Positions 8,659-16,821 of a stretch of DNA of 39,054 nucleotides are shown piece after piece. How positions within the stretch are numbered: the first letter of the stretch is position 1; each line of letters opens with the position of its first letter. The stretch comes from Castellaniella sp. UBA6218 (GTDB taxonomy: Bacteria > Pseudomonadota > Gammaproteobacteria > Burkholderiales > Burkholderiaceae_B): contig DISE01000026.1 in NCBI GenBank assembly GCA_002421865.1, positions 1 through 39,054 on the forward strand, read 5' to 3'. The position numbers were made by a program, and so were the translations under genes. The notes beneath the pieces were generated by a model, which saw nothing but the letters and a program-made list of their open reading frames with translations, was not told the origin of the DNA and made no database searches.

Positions 8659-9465
8659 ATGTCCGAACTGAACGTCGATCCGGACCAGCCTGTCCTCGTC
8701 TTCGATTCCGGCATCGGCGGCCTGACCGTGCTGCGCGAGGCCCGCGTGCTGATGCCCGAGCGGCGCTTCGTCTATGTGGCCGATGACGCCGGCTTTCCCT
8801 ACGGCGGCTGGGCGGAAGACGCCTTGCGGGACCGCATCGTGCGGCTGTTCGCCGACCTGTTGGCCGATCACGCCCCGGCCTTGTGCATCGTCGCCTGCAA
8901 CACCGCGTTCACCGTGGCGGGCGCCGCATTGCGCGCGGCCTATCCGGGAATGACCTTCGTCGGCACCGTCCCCGCCATCAAGCCGGCCGCCGAACGCACG
9001 CGTTCCGGGCATGTGTCTGTGCTGGCGACCCCGGGCACGGTGCGGCGCGACTACACGCGCGATCTGATCCAGTCTTTCGCCTCTCAATGCCATGTGACCC
9101 TGGTGGGGTCGCCCCGGCTGGCGCGCATGGCGGAAGCCTATGTCCGCGGCCTGCCGGTGGGCGACGAGGCGGTGGCCGCCGAGATCGCCCCCTGTTTTGT
9201 GGAAAGCGGTGGCTCCCGCACCGACATCGTGGTGCTGGCCTGCACGCATTATCCCTTCATGGCCAATGTGTTCCGGCGGCTGGCGCCCTGGCCCGTGGAC
9301 TGGCTGGACCCGGCCGAGGCCATCGCGCGGCGCGCCCGCAGCCTGCTTGCGCGGCATGCCGATGCCCTGCATCCGGCGGAGGACGACACGGCGCTGTTCA
9401 CCGGCGGCCGCCCGGATTTCGCCACGCGGCGGCTGATGAACAGCTTCGGGTTGAAGGTGGCGTAG
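8659..9465 (+). CDS. murI: Glutamate racemase
   Basis: A 268-residue cytosolic enzyme that makes D-glutamate for peptidoglycan from L-glutamate by two-base catalysis. Both catalytic cysteines are in their usual settings: Cys80 in VACNTA and Cys195 in LACTHYP. The N-terminal DSGIGGL at residues 16-22 and the FPYGG segment near 50 are also characteristic. The start at 8659 (MSELNVD) fits the family length; an upstream in-frame GTG at 8602 would place the hairpin inside the coding region and is unlikely. The Shine-Dalgarno is weak (GAGC). It converges on the methyltransferase gene, with 6 bases between stops. Confidence 0.95.
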   Translation: MSELNVDPDQPVLVFDSGIGGLTVLREARVLMPERRFVYVADDAGFPYGGWAEDALRDRIVRLFADLLADHAPALCIVACNTAFTVAGAALRAAYPGMTFVGTVPAIKPAAERTRSGHVSVLATPGTVRRDYTRDLIQSFASQCHVTLVGSPRLARMAEAYVRGLPVGDEAVAAEIAPCFVESGGSRTDIVVLACTHYPFMANVFRRLAPWPVDWLDPAEAIARRARSLLARHADALHPAEDDTALFTGGRPDFATRRLMNSFGLKVA

Positions 9466-9471
9466 AGGGGG

Positions 9472-10653
9472 CTACAGCCGGTCGCGCCGGTCCCCGCGCG
9501 CGAAGCCCAGCAGAGGCGCCTCCAGGCCCCGGCCGACGGCCAGCACCTTGAACAGTTCGCCCATCTCGGCCTCGGACAGCAGCGTGTTCAGGGCGGTCAG
9601 CTGGCGCGCGCGCTGGGCCGGATCGTCGCCGGGCGCGTGGATCAGGTCGGTCAGGCCCGCATTCATCAGGAAGCGCGCCTGCGACGTATAACCCAGCACA
9701 TCCAGGCCGCCGTCCAGCGCGGCGTCCGCCATGGCGGTGAAGTCCACGTGGGCGGTGATGTCCTGCAGGCCCGCCAGGATCAGCGCCTGGTCGTGGGCAT
9801 AGTGGCGGAAATGGCACATCAGCGTGCCGCGCAGACGCTGGGGATGATAGTACTCGGCCCTGGGGAAGCCGTAGTCGATCAGCAGGGCGGCGCCTCGCTG
9901 CAGCCAGCGGCCCAGATCGCGTACCCAGGCCTCGGCTTGCGGATTCATTTCGGATTGATAGCCCGCCAGGGGCGGCATCCGGGCGGCCAGGGTGGCCGCT
10001 GTGGGGGGCGGCGCCTCGCGCGTCGCCCAGCGGAAGGGCGCGGCGGCCTCGGGCCGAGCGTCCAGGGAGACGCCCAGCAGTTCCGGCACGCCCCCGGCGT
10101 TCCAGCGGAACAGGACGGCGGGCATGGCGTCCAGGACTTCATTGGCGACGACGCAGCCGTTGAAGGCCGCCGGCAGCGCGTCCAGCCAGCGCACCCGGCC
10201 GGCCCAGGCCGACAGGCGGTCCTGCTGGCGGGCGCGCAGGTCGGCGGACAGTTCCAGGATCTCGTATTCGACCTCCAGACCCTGCTCCCGAAGCGCCGGG
10301 ATCAGCGCGGCGGCCAGGGCGCCCGAGCCTGCGCCGAACTCGAGGACGCGGGTGGATCCGCTGGCCTCGAGCACCTGCGCGACCTGGCGCGCGAGCGCCC
10401 GGCCGAACAGGGGACTGGTTTCCGGGGCGGTCGTGAAGTCGCCGTCGCGGTGGAATTTGGCACTGCCGGCGCTGTAGTAGCCCAGGCCGGGCGCGTACAA
10501 GGCGGCTTCCATCCATCGTTCGAACGGCAGCCAGCCTCCGGCGTCACGGATGCGCTCCGCGAGCATGGCCTGGACGCGCGCGCCATGGGCGCGCGCGTCA
10601 GCGTCGGGTTCCGGCAGGCCGGAGGGCGTGTGGACGGCGGGCAGTTCGATCAT
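9472..10653 (-). CDS. SAM-dependent methyltransferase, MidA/NDUFAF7 family
   Basis: A 393-residue protein of the MidA / NDUFAF7 (COG1565) family. The diagnostic blocks are the N-terminal PFERWMEAALYAPGLGYYS segment with DFTTAPETSPLFG after it, then the SAM-binding LEFGAGSGALAAAL motif, and NEVLDAMPA, which is this family's version of methyltransferase motif II. In mitochondria the homologue NDUFAF7 methylates an arginine of complex I subunit NDUFS2; the bacterial substrate is not established, so the specific role is open. It stands alone on the minus strand between convergent murI and the helicase terminator. A 13-bp palindrome lies about 20-50 bases upstream of its start. Confidence 0.88.
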   Translation of the reverse strand: MIELPAVHTPSGLPEPDADARAHGARVQAMLAERIRDAGGWLPFERWMEAALYAPGLGYYSAGSAKFHRDGDFTTAPETSPLFGRALARQVAQVLEASGSTRVLEFGAGSGALAAALIPALREQGLEVEYEILELSADLRARQQDRLSAWAGRVRWLDALPAAFNGCVVANEVLDAMPAVLFRWNAGGVPELLGVSLDARPEAAAPFRWATREAPPPTAATLAARMPPLAGYQSEMNPQAEAWVRDLGRWLQRGAALLIDYGFPRAEYYHPQRLRGTLMCHFRHYAHDQALILAGLQDITAHVDFTAMADAALDGGLDVLGYTSQARFLMNAGLTDLIHAPGDDPAQRARQLTALNTLLSEAEMGELFKVLAVGRGLEAPLLGFARGDRRDRL

Positions 10654-10672
10654 GGCCGAAGACGAGATGGGA

Positions 10673-10703
10673 CATAGGACAGTCCCCTACGGACTGTCCT
10701 ATG
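10673..10703. repeat. 13-bp inverted repeat, 5-base loop
   Basis: Arms 10673-10685 (CATAGGACAGTCC) and 10691-10703 are perfect reverse complements around CCTAC. It lies 20 bases upstream of the methyltransferase start and has no T-run on either side, so it is not a good intrinsic terminator. It may be an operator, or a REP-like palindrome: GGGGACAGTCC-type palindromes occur around REP-associated transposases in other proteobacteria. Which of these applies cannot be decided from one copy. Confidence 0.6.
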
Positions 10704-10757
10704 CCAGACGAGTCGGAGCCGCGTGCAAGCGGCGACGTGTAGGGGTAACTACGACTG

Positions 10758-10789
10758 TAAAACAAAAGCCCTGACACAAGGCCAGGGCT
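10758..10789 (-). terminator. Intrinsic terminator of the DEAD-box helicase gene
   Basis: Read on the minus strand, AGCCCTG (10789-10783) pairs with CAGGGCT (10773-10767) across a 9-base loop, and a T-rich tract (TTTTGTTTTA) follows. It lies 22 bases beyond the helicase stop codon. Stem, loop and T-tract are all as expected of a Rho-independent terminator. Confidence 0.8.
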
Positions 10790-10810
10790 CCGGGTCAGCG
10801 GACCAAAAAA

Positions 10811-12403
10811 TCAGGCGAAGCGGGGACGCTGTGCGCGGGGCTGATCCTGGCGGTCCTGCCGCTTGAAGGACGGTTTGGCGCCGGCCTTGGCGGCGGGCCT
10901 GGCGGCGCGCGGCGCATCGCCATCACGGGCCTGGCGCGGCGCGCGGTCCGCCTTGGGGTGGTAGGCGGGGCGGCCCTCGCCGCGCTCGGGGCGCGCGAAA
11001 GCCGGCTTGTCCTGTTCCCAGGGCTTGCGCGCGCGCGCCGGACGGGCGCCGTCGGCGGCCTGGGCGTCCTGTTGCCAGGAAGGCTTGTGGGCGCGTGCCG
11101 GGCGTGTGTCGTCGCCCGCACGGGCGTCCTGCTGCCAGGGCTTGCGCGCGCGCGGCGCGACGCCGGTGGCGGGGCCGTCCTTGTGCCACGGTTTGCCATG
11201 TGGCTTGCCGCCTTGCGGCCGGGCGCCGCGGGCTGGCTTGTCCTTGTAGGTGGGACGCACGGACCGCTGCGGCTCCAGGCCAGGGATGGTTTCCATGGGG
11301 ATGGCCTGGCCGATGAAGTGTTCGATGCGGCGGACCTTGTGGCGCTCGGCATGCACGGCCAGGGTGATGGCCTGGCCGTCGCGTCCGGCGCGTCCGGTGC
11401 GGCCGATGCGATGGACGTAGTCCTCGGCCTGCAGGGGCAGATCGTAGTTCACGGCATGGCTGATGGTCTGCACGTCGATGCCGCGTGCGGCCACGTCGGT
11501 GGCGACCAGGACGCGCACCTGGCCTTTCTGCATCAGGCCCAGGGTGCGGGTGCGCTGGCGCTGGTTCATGTCGCCGTGCAGGGCGGCGGCAGCGAAGCCC
11601 TCTTCCGACAGGTGGTCGGCAAGGTCGTCCGCGCCGCGTTTGGTGGCGGTGAAGACGATGGCCTGATCCAGGCTGGCGTCGCGCAGCAGATGGTCCAGCA
11701 GGCGCAGCTTGTGGGCCTTGTCATCCGCGTACAGCAGATGCTGGGTGATGTTCGTGTGCTTCTGGCGATGGGTGGTGATCTCGACGCGCTTGGGATCGTG
11801 CATCAGATTTGCCGCCAGGCTGGCGACGGTGCCGTCCAGCGTGGCCGAGAAGAGCAGCGTCTGGCGGTCGTCCGGCGTGCTGCGGACGATGGTCTCGATG
11901 TCTTCGATGAACCCCATGTCCAGCATCCGGTCAGCCTCGTCCAGCACCAGGGTCTGGACGGTGGACAGGTTCACACGGCGCGCCTGCAGGTGGTCGATCA
12001 GGCGGCCCGGCGTGGCGACCAGCACATCGACGCGGCGCGACAGGGACTTGATCTGGGCGCCATAGGGCATGCCGCCGACCACGGTGGCGACCCGCAGGCC
12101 GTCAATCTGTTTGCCGTAAGCGCGCGCGGCGTCGGCGACCTGCATGGCGAGTTCGCGCGTGGGCGTCAGAACCAGGATCTGGACGCCGCGTCCACCCGCG
12201 CCGGCGTGGTGGCCCAAGCGCTGCAGGGCGGGGAGCATGAAGGCGGCGGTCTTCCCGCTGCCGGTCTGCGAAGACACCATCAGGTCATGACCGGCCAGCG
12301 CTTGCGGAATGGCGGCGGACTGAACGGAGGTGGGCGTGTCGATGCCGAGGTCGCGCAGGGCGGCCACGAGCTTGGGGCCGAGCCCCAGGGAGTCGAAGGA
12401 CAT
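10811..12403 (-). CDS. DEAD-box RNA helicase, RhlE-like
   Basis: A 530-residue ATP-dependent RNA helicase. The motifs are in order: Q motif (PTSVQSAAIPQ, residues 24-34), motif I QTGSGKT (46-52), PTRELAMQ (81-88), DEAD (155-158), SAT near 188, ARGIDV, and HRIGRTGRAG. From about residue 375 the chain is a basic, disordered tail with an imperfect 20-residue repeat built on RPARARKPWQQDA, giving a likely RNA-binding extension as in RhlE-type proteins for rRNA maturation and cold growth. The start is ATG at 12403: AAGGAAA lies 5-6 bases upstream, and the N-terminus MSFDSLGL is typical. The longer frame to 12535 lacks such support. RhlE, SrmB or another paralogue cannot be told apart with certainty. 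Confidence 0.93.
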   Translation of the reverse strand: MSFDSLGLGPKLVAALRDLGIDTPTSVQSAAIPQALAGHDLMVSSQTGSGKTAAFMLPALQRLGHHAGAGGRGVQILVLTPTRELAMQVADAARAYGKQIDGLRVATVVGGMPYGAQIKSLSRRVDVLVATPGRLIDHLQARRVNLSTVQTLVLDEADRMLDMGFIEDIETIVRSTPDDRQTLLFSATLDGTVASLAANLMHDPKRVEITTHRQKHTNITQHLLYADDKAHKLRLLDHLLRDASLDQAIVFTATKRGADDLADHLSEEGFAAAALHGDMNQRQRTRTLGLMQKGQVRVLVATDVAARGIDVQTISHAVNYDLPLQAEDYVHRIGRTGRAGRDGQAITLAVHAERHKVRRIEHFIGQAIPMETIPGLEPQRSVRPTYKDKPARGARPQGGKPHGKPWHKDGPATGVAPRARKPWQQDARAGDDTRPARAHKPSWQQDAQAADGARPARARKPWEQDKPAFARPERGEGRPAYHPKADRAPRQARDGDAPRAARPAAKAGAKPSFKRQDRQDQPRAQRPRFA

Positions 12404-12439
12404 AGGTTTCCTTGCGCCCGCGAGGGTGGGCGGCGTGCT

Positions 12440-12464
12440 GCGGGGATCGGATGGATGTCCCCGC
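12440..12464 (-). promoter_or_regulatory. Hairpin in the helicase mRNA leader
   Basis: GCGGGGA (12440-12446) and TCCCCGC (12458-12464) form a 7-bp perfect stem with an 11-base loop, about 37 bases upstream of the helicase ATG. It would be transcribed if the promoter at 12584-12612 is used. A role in leader-based control is an inference. Confidence 0.4.
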
Positions 12465-12583
12465 CGGGTTGTTGTCGCGGATGTCTGCCGGACAAGATCA
12501 GTCGCATGTGCCGACCGAATCAACCCAAACGGCACGACAGGCGTGAAACCGAGGTCAGAAGGTCAGAAAACAAGCAATCCGCA

Positions 12584-12612
12584 ATTTTGGCATAGGGATT
12601 TCCCGAGGTCAA
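12584..12612 (-). promoter_or_regulatory. Probable sigma-70 promoter for the helicase gene
   Basis: On the minus strand TTGACC (12612-12607, five of six to consensus) is followed after 17 bases by CAAAAT (12589-12584, four of six). Transcription would start near 12577 and give a leader of about 175 bases, long for this genome but usual for cold-regulated helicases and cold-shock genes. Confidence 0.45.
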
Positions 12613-12760
12613 TGTTCTTGTGATACGGGCCCCTCGTTTTCCCTTGAGTTGTTGGATCGGCGCCGAATCCGGATGGCGTTGCGGCGATTTTCCTCATGGC
12701 GTTCTGTTAGGCTACGTTCCGTGTCTTTTCATTTCAGGTTTCAAGGATTGAGCCCGCACC

Positions 12761-15739
12761 ATGATGCTTGACCATTTCTTCGTCAGCGGCGAAGAGCTCG
12801 GCCCCCTCGTCCAAGGCACCTGGCAGCCGGGGCTGGTCCTGCTGTCCGTGGCTGTGCCGATCTTCCTGTCCCTGATGGCATTGCAGACCTCGCACATCGC
12901 CCGCCATACCCGCAGCCGCTTCTACCGTCACGTGGCCCTCGGGACGGGGGCCGTCGCCCTCGGGGGTGGCATCTGGACCATGCACTTCATCGGCATGATG
13001 GCGTTCCACTTGCCGGCGCCCATGTACTACCGCACGGACATCACCTTGCTGTCCCTGCTGCCGGGCCTGGTGGCTTCGTGGGCGGCCCTGTGGATGCTGA
13101 CGTGGCGCGAGCCGGTGGGCTGGCCACTCGCGATCGGCGGCGTGGTGGTCGGCGCGGGCATCGGCACGATGCACTACACCGGCATGGCGGCCATGGTCAG
13201 CACACTGGAAATGCGCTACGACCCGCTGCTGTTCGGGTTGTCCATCGTCGTGGCGGTGGCCCTGGCGATGCTGGCGCTGTGGATCCGTTTCGGCCTGCGC
13301 CGCACGCCGTTGTCGCGCCGGGCGCGGTTCCTGCTTGGCGGCGTGATCATGGGTGTGGCCATCGCCGGGATGCACTACACCGGCATGGCGGCCGTGCGTT
13401 TCTATGGCGATCTGAGCATCCTCGACGCCGAACACGGGATCCGGCTGGGGACCACCTGGGCATCCCTGGGGCTGGCGTCCATCAGCCTGACGGTGGCGGT
13501 GCTGGTCACTTCGCTGAACGGCCTCGTCCGCACCCGGGAACTGTATCGCGAGGTCGGCGAGAGCCAGTCGCGCCTGCAGGCCATTCTGGATACGGCGGTG
13601 GACGCCATCATCACCATCGACGGCCATGGCATCGTGCGGGAATTCAGCCATTCGGCCGAGCGCCTGTTCGGCTATCGGGCCCAGGAAGTCATCGGCCGCA
13701 ACATCAAGATGCTGATGCCGGAGCCCTATCATTCCGAGCATGATGGCTACTTGCGGCGCTATCGCACGACCGGGGTGCCGCACATCATCGGTGTCGGCCG
13801 CGAGGTCGTCGGGCGGCGCAAGGACGGCAGCCTGATGCCGGTGCGCCTGGCCGTCGGACGGGTGTCCCTGCCGAACCAGGAAATGCTGTTCGTCGGCATG
13901 CTGACCGACATCAGCGACAAGCAGGCGATGGAGGCTTCGCTGCGCGAAACGGCGGAACGCGCCGAGCAGGCCGCCGCCGCCAAGGGCCATTTCCTGGCCA
14001 ACATGAGCCACGAGATCCGCACTCCGATGAATTCCATCATCGGCTTCACCGACCTGCTGCTGCAGACGGACCTGACGCCCGCCCAGCGCAGCCATTTGAA
14101 CACCATCCGCCAGTCGTCACGCAGCCTGCTGCGGCTGCTCAACGACATCCTGGATACTTCCAAGATGGACAGCGGGCGGCTGGAACTGGAAAGCCGCGAT
14201 TTCTCGCTCAGGAACCTGGCGATGCAGATCGATTCCTCGCTGCGCCTGGGCGCGCAGGCGCGGGGCCTGCGCCTGACGACGCATTATCCGGAGGACATGC
14301 CGGAATACTTCAAAGGCGATACCCTGCGTTTGCTGCAGGTCCTGACCAATCTGGTGGGCAATGCCATCAAGTTCACCGAGACTGGCGGGGTGGATGTGCT
14401 GTTTTCCCTGGAGGGCGGTGTGGTGCACGTGCGGGTGTGCGACACAGGCATCGGAATGAGTCCCGCGCAGATTCAGTCCATCTTCGATCCCTTCACCCAG
14501 GCCGATGCCTCGATCAGCCGGCGCTTCGGCGGCACGGGGCTGGGCACGACGATCGCCCGCCAGCTGGTGGAGGCCATGAAGGGGCGGATCGAGGTCGAGA
14601 GCGAGCCCGGCCGGGGCAGCACCTTCCATGTGTGGCTGCCGCTGGCGCCCGGCCAGGCGCCGGCCGAGCCGCAGCCCCCGCGAGAGGCGCCGCGGCTGCC
14701 GCCGCTGCGCGTGCTGATCGCCGACGATGTGGAACAGAACCTGGAACTGTTGACGCTGGTGCTGCAGGCCGGCGGCCACCAGGTGGCGTCCGCCCGCGAT
14801 GGCGAGCAGGCCGTGGCGCTGTTCCTGGCCGGCCAGTTCGATCTGGTCCTGATGGACGTGCACATGCCGGGCATCGATGGACTGCAAGCCACCCGCCTGA
14901 TCCGCCAGCACGAGCGCACCCGGGGCCTGACCGCGACGCCGGTCATCGCCCTGACGGCCAGCGTGATGGCCAATGACCGGCGCGAGGCGCGGCAGGCCGG
15001 CATGAGCGGATTCGCCGTCAAGCCCCTGGACATCCCCCGGCTGTACGAGGAGATCGCCCGGGTCCTGGACGGCCGGCCCGAAGTGGCCGACGACCTGCGC
15101 GCCGTCGGCCGCGCGGCGGTCCGGTCCATCGACTGGGCACGCGGCGCCGCGCTCTGGGGCGATCGGGCGCGGCTGGTCGACCGGATACTGTCCTTCCTGG
15201 ATGAGGCGCCGGACAAATACCCCTTGCCCGGACCGGGAGCGGATGCGGATTCCGGGGCGCTGTTGTTCAGCCTGCACGGTCTGCGCGGCGCGGCGGGCAA
15301 CCTGGCCTTGACGGCCCTGTCGGAACTGGCGGGCGAACTGGAGGACCAGGGCAGGGAAGGTCATCTCGCCGATGTGCTGATGCGCTTGCCGCACCTGCGC
15401 GCCTTGATGGGCGCTGCGCGCGACGAAGCCCTGGCGGCCCGCCGGGCTGCGCCGGTCCCGGCTGAAGCCTCTGCGGGCGATCGGGCGACGGAGGGGGTTG
15501 CGGACGCAGGGATGGCGGCATCCGCAGTGGCGCTGCGGGCCGTGCTGGCGCGAAACGAACTGGACGACACTGCGCTGGACATCGTCTGCGCGGGGCTGGA
15601 GTCCTGGGGCGGACATGCCCGGGCACAGGCCTTGCGCACGGCCATCGATGCCTTCGAATTCGAGCGGGCCGGCGCGCTGCTGGACGCCGCCCTGGCGGAA
15701 ATCGCCGAACGTACCGTCCGTGCCGTACAGCCGGACTGA
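12761..15739 (+). CDS. MHYT-domain hybrid sensor histidine kinase (MHYT-PAS-HisKA-HATPase-REC-Hpt)
   Basis: A 992-residue inner-membrane hybrid kinase. The N-terminal 7-helix MHYT sensor shows three repeats of its motif: TMHFIGM near residue 72, TMHYTGM near 136, and GMHYTGM near 203; such domains are thought to bind a metal and sense a gas or redox signal. A PAS domain follows (about 268-385), then HisKA with phospho-acceptor His417 in MSHEIRTPMN, and a HATPase domain. The C-terminal half has a receiver with Asp699 in LMDVHMPG, and an Hpt domain with His839 in LHGLRGAAGNLA, so a full phosphorelay is encoded in one chain. The HATPase reads GTGLGTTIARQL, close to consensus. The HD-GYP regulator gene starts 13 bases downstream and is the obvious target. 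Confidence 0.95.
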   Translation: MMLDHFFVSGEELGPLVQGTWQPGLVLLSVAVPIFLSLMALQTSHIARHTRSRFYRHVALGTGAVALGGGIWTMHFIGMMAFHLPAPMYYRTDITLLSLLPGLVASWAALWMLTWREPVGWPLAIGGVVVGAGIGTMHYTGMAAMVSTLEMRYDPLLFGLSIVVAVALAMLALWIRFGLRRTPLSRRARFLLGGVIMGVAIAGMHYTGMAAVRFYGDLSILDAEHGIRLGTTWASLGLASISLTVAVLVTSLNGLVRTRELYREVGESQSRLQAILDTAVDAIITIDGHGIVREFSHSAERLFGYRAQEVIGRNIKMLMPEPYHSEHDGYLRRYRTTGVPHIIGVGREVVGRRKDGSLMPVRLAVGRVSLPNQEMLFVGMLTDISDKQAMEASLRETAERAEQAAAAKGHFLANMSHEIRTPMNSIIGFTDLLLQTDLTPAQRSHLNTIRQSSRSLLRLLNDILDTSKMDSGRLELESRDFSLRNLAMQIDSSLRLGAQARGLRLTTHYPEDMPEYFKGDTLRLLQVLTNLVGNAIKFTETGGVDVLFSLEGGVVHVRVCDTGIGMSPAQIQSIFDPFTQADASISRRFGGTGLGTTIARQLVEAMKGRIEVESEPGRGSTFHVWLPLAPGQAPAEPQPPREAPRLPPLRVLIADDVEQNLELLTLVLQAGGHQVASARDGEQAVALFLAGQFDLVLMDVHMPGIDGLQATRLIRQHERTRGLTATPVIALTASVMANDRREARQAGMSGFAVKPLDIPRLYEEIARVLDGRPEVADDLRAVGRAAVRSIDWARGAALWGDRARLVDRILSFLDEAPDKYPLPGPGADADSGALLFSLHGLRGAAGNLALTALSELAGELEDQGREGHLADVLMRLPHLRALMGAARDEALAARRAAPVPAEASAGDRATEGVADAGMAASAVALRAVLARNELDDTALDIVCAGLESWGGHARAQALRTAIDAFEFERAGALLDAALAEIAERTVRAVQPD

Positions 15740-15752
15740 CCCCTGATCGACA

Positions 15753-16790
15753 ATGGACCATCCCATGGGTGAGAAGAAGGATGTCCGCCGCACCCTGCTG
15801 CTGGTGGACGACGAATCGACCAATCTCCAGGTGCTGCGGCATACCTTGCAGGCACAGTACCGGCTGCTGTTCGCCAAGGACGGCCCCACGGCGCTGACCC
15901 TGGTGCGCAAGGAACGGCCCGACCTGATCCTGCTCGACATCATGATGCCGGGGATGTCGGGCTATGAAGTCTGCGAGACTCTCAAACGCGACGAGACCAC
16001 CCGCGCCATCCCGGTGATCTTCGTGACCGCGCTCAGCCAGGTGGCCGACGAGCACAAGGGGCTGGAGCTGGGCGCGGTGGACTACATCACCAAGCCCTTC
16101 AACCCGCCGGTGGTGCAGGCCCGGGTCCGGACCCACCTGTCCCTGGTGCAGGCTGGTGAAGTCCTTGAAACCCGCCTGCAGGTCATCCGCTGCCTGGGCG
16201 CGGCGGCGGAATACCGCGACAACGAGACCGGCCTGCACATCGTGCGCATGAGCCATTACGCCTGGCGCCTGGCGCGCGAAGTCGGCTACAGCGAAGAGGC
16301 GGCCGATGAGCTCCTGAACGCCGCGCCCATGCACGATGTGGGCAAGATCGGCATCCCCGACGCCGTGCTGCTCAAGCCCGGCAAGCTGGACGCGGCCGAG
16401 TGGGCCATCATGCGTCAGCACACCGTAATCGGCGCCCGGATCATCGGCGAGCACAGGTCCAGCCTTTTGCGGCTGGCCGCCATGATCGCCCTGCGGCACC
16501 ATGAAAAATGGGACGGCAGCGGCTACCCGGACGGGCTGGCGGGCGAAGCCATCCCCCACGCCGCGCGCATCATTGCGCTGGTTGATGTGTTCGATGCCCT
16601 GACCAGCGTACGGCCTTACAAGCCGGCCTGGCCGATCGAGGACGCCGTGGCCCACATCCGCAAGGAAAGCGGCCGCCATTTCGATCCTGGACTGGTCGAA
16701 GCGTTCCTGCGCTGTCTGCCGGACATCCTGGAATTCCGCGCGCGCTGGGCGGACGAACCCCGGATGCCCGAGGTGGAACAGATTCGTTGA
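15753..16790 (+). CDS. Response regulator with HD-GYP cyclic-di-GMP phosphodiesterase domain
   Basis: A 345-residue cytosolic protein of the RpfG type. The receiver domain (residues 14-130) has the acidic pair in LLVDDE, phospho-acceptor Asp62 in LLDIMMPG, and the conserved Lys in TKPF. The HD-GYP domain has HD at residues 194-195 in MHDVGKIGIPD, and the HHEKWDGSGYPDGL signature with GYP at 257-259, so the residues for cyclic-di-GMP hydrolysis are present. It is 13 bases downstream of the MHYT kinase gene and surely co-transcribed; phosphotransfer from that kinase's Hpt domain is a strong inference. An ATG at 15765 is an equally possible start. It converges on the Lrp-type gene across a 10-bp hairpin. 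Confidence 0.95.
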   Translation: MDHPMGEKKDVRRTLLLVDDESTNLQVLRHTLQAQYRLLFAKDGPTALTLVRKERPDLILLDIMMPGMSGYEVCETLKRDETTRAIPVIFVTALSQVADEHKGLELGAVDYITKPFNPPVVQARVRTHLSLVQAGEVLETRLQVIRCLGAAAEYRDNETGLHIVRMSHYAWRLAREVGYSEEAADELLNAAPMHDVGKIGIPDAVLLKPGKLDAAEWAIMRQHTVIGARIIGEHRSSLLRLAAMIALRHHEKWDGSGYPDGLAGEAIPHAARIIALVDVFDALTSVRPYKPAWPIEDAVAHIRKESGRHFDPGLVEAFLRCLPDILEFRARWADEPRMPEVEQIR

Positions 16791-16819
16791 CACGGACCCG
16801 CCGGGTGCAGGTCCGTGTC
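16789..16819. terminator. 10-bp perfect hairpin between convergent genes
   Basis: GACACGGACC (16789-16798) and GGTCCGTGTC (16810-16819) form a perfect 10-bp stem with an 11-base loop. The left arm includes the last two bases of the HD-GYP stop codon, and the right arm ends 2 bases before the Lrp-type stop. It would act in both directions. There is no T-run on either side, so termination may need Rho or other factors. Confidence 0.5.
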
Positions 16820-16821
16820 GG

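Larger units (their letters stand above)
12404..12760. other. 357-base divergent spacer between helicase and histidine kinase genes
   Basis: This spacer has no credible gene. On the helicase side it contains a probable sigma-70 promoter (12584-12612) and a 7-bp hairpin (12440-12464). The octamer GGTCAGAA is repeated head to tail at 12553-12568. On the kinase side I found AAGGA at 12743-12747, which is far for a ribosome site (13 bases), and no convincing -35/-10 pair. Confidence 0.6.

Noticed and set aside
7702..9372. Open frame of 556 codons on the minus strand over the autotransporter end and murI
   Set aside because: The translation is Arg/Pro/Ala-rich low complexity, and it crosses two well-supported plus-strand genes and a terminator hairpin.
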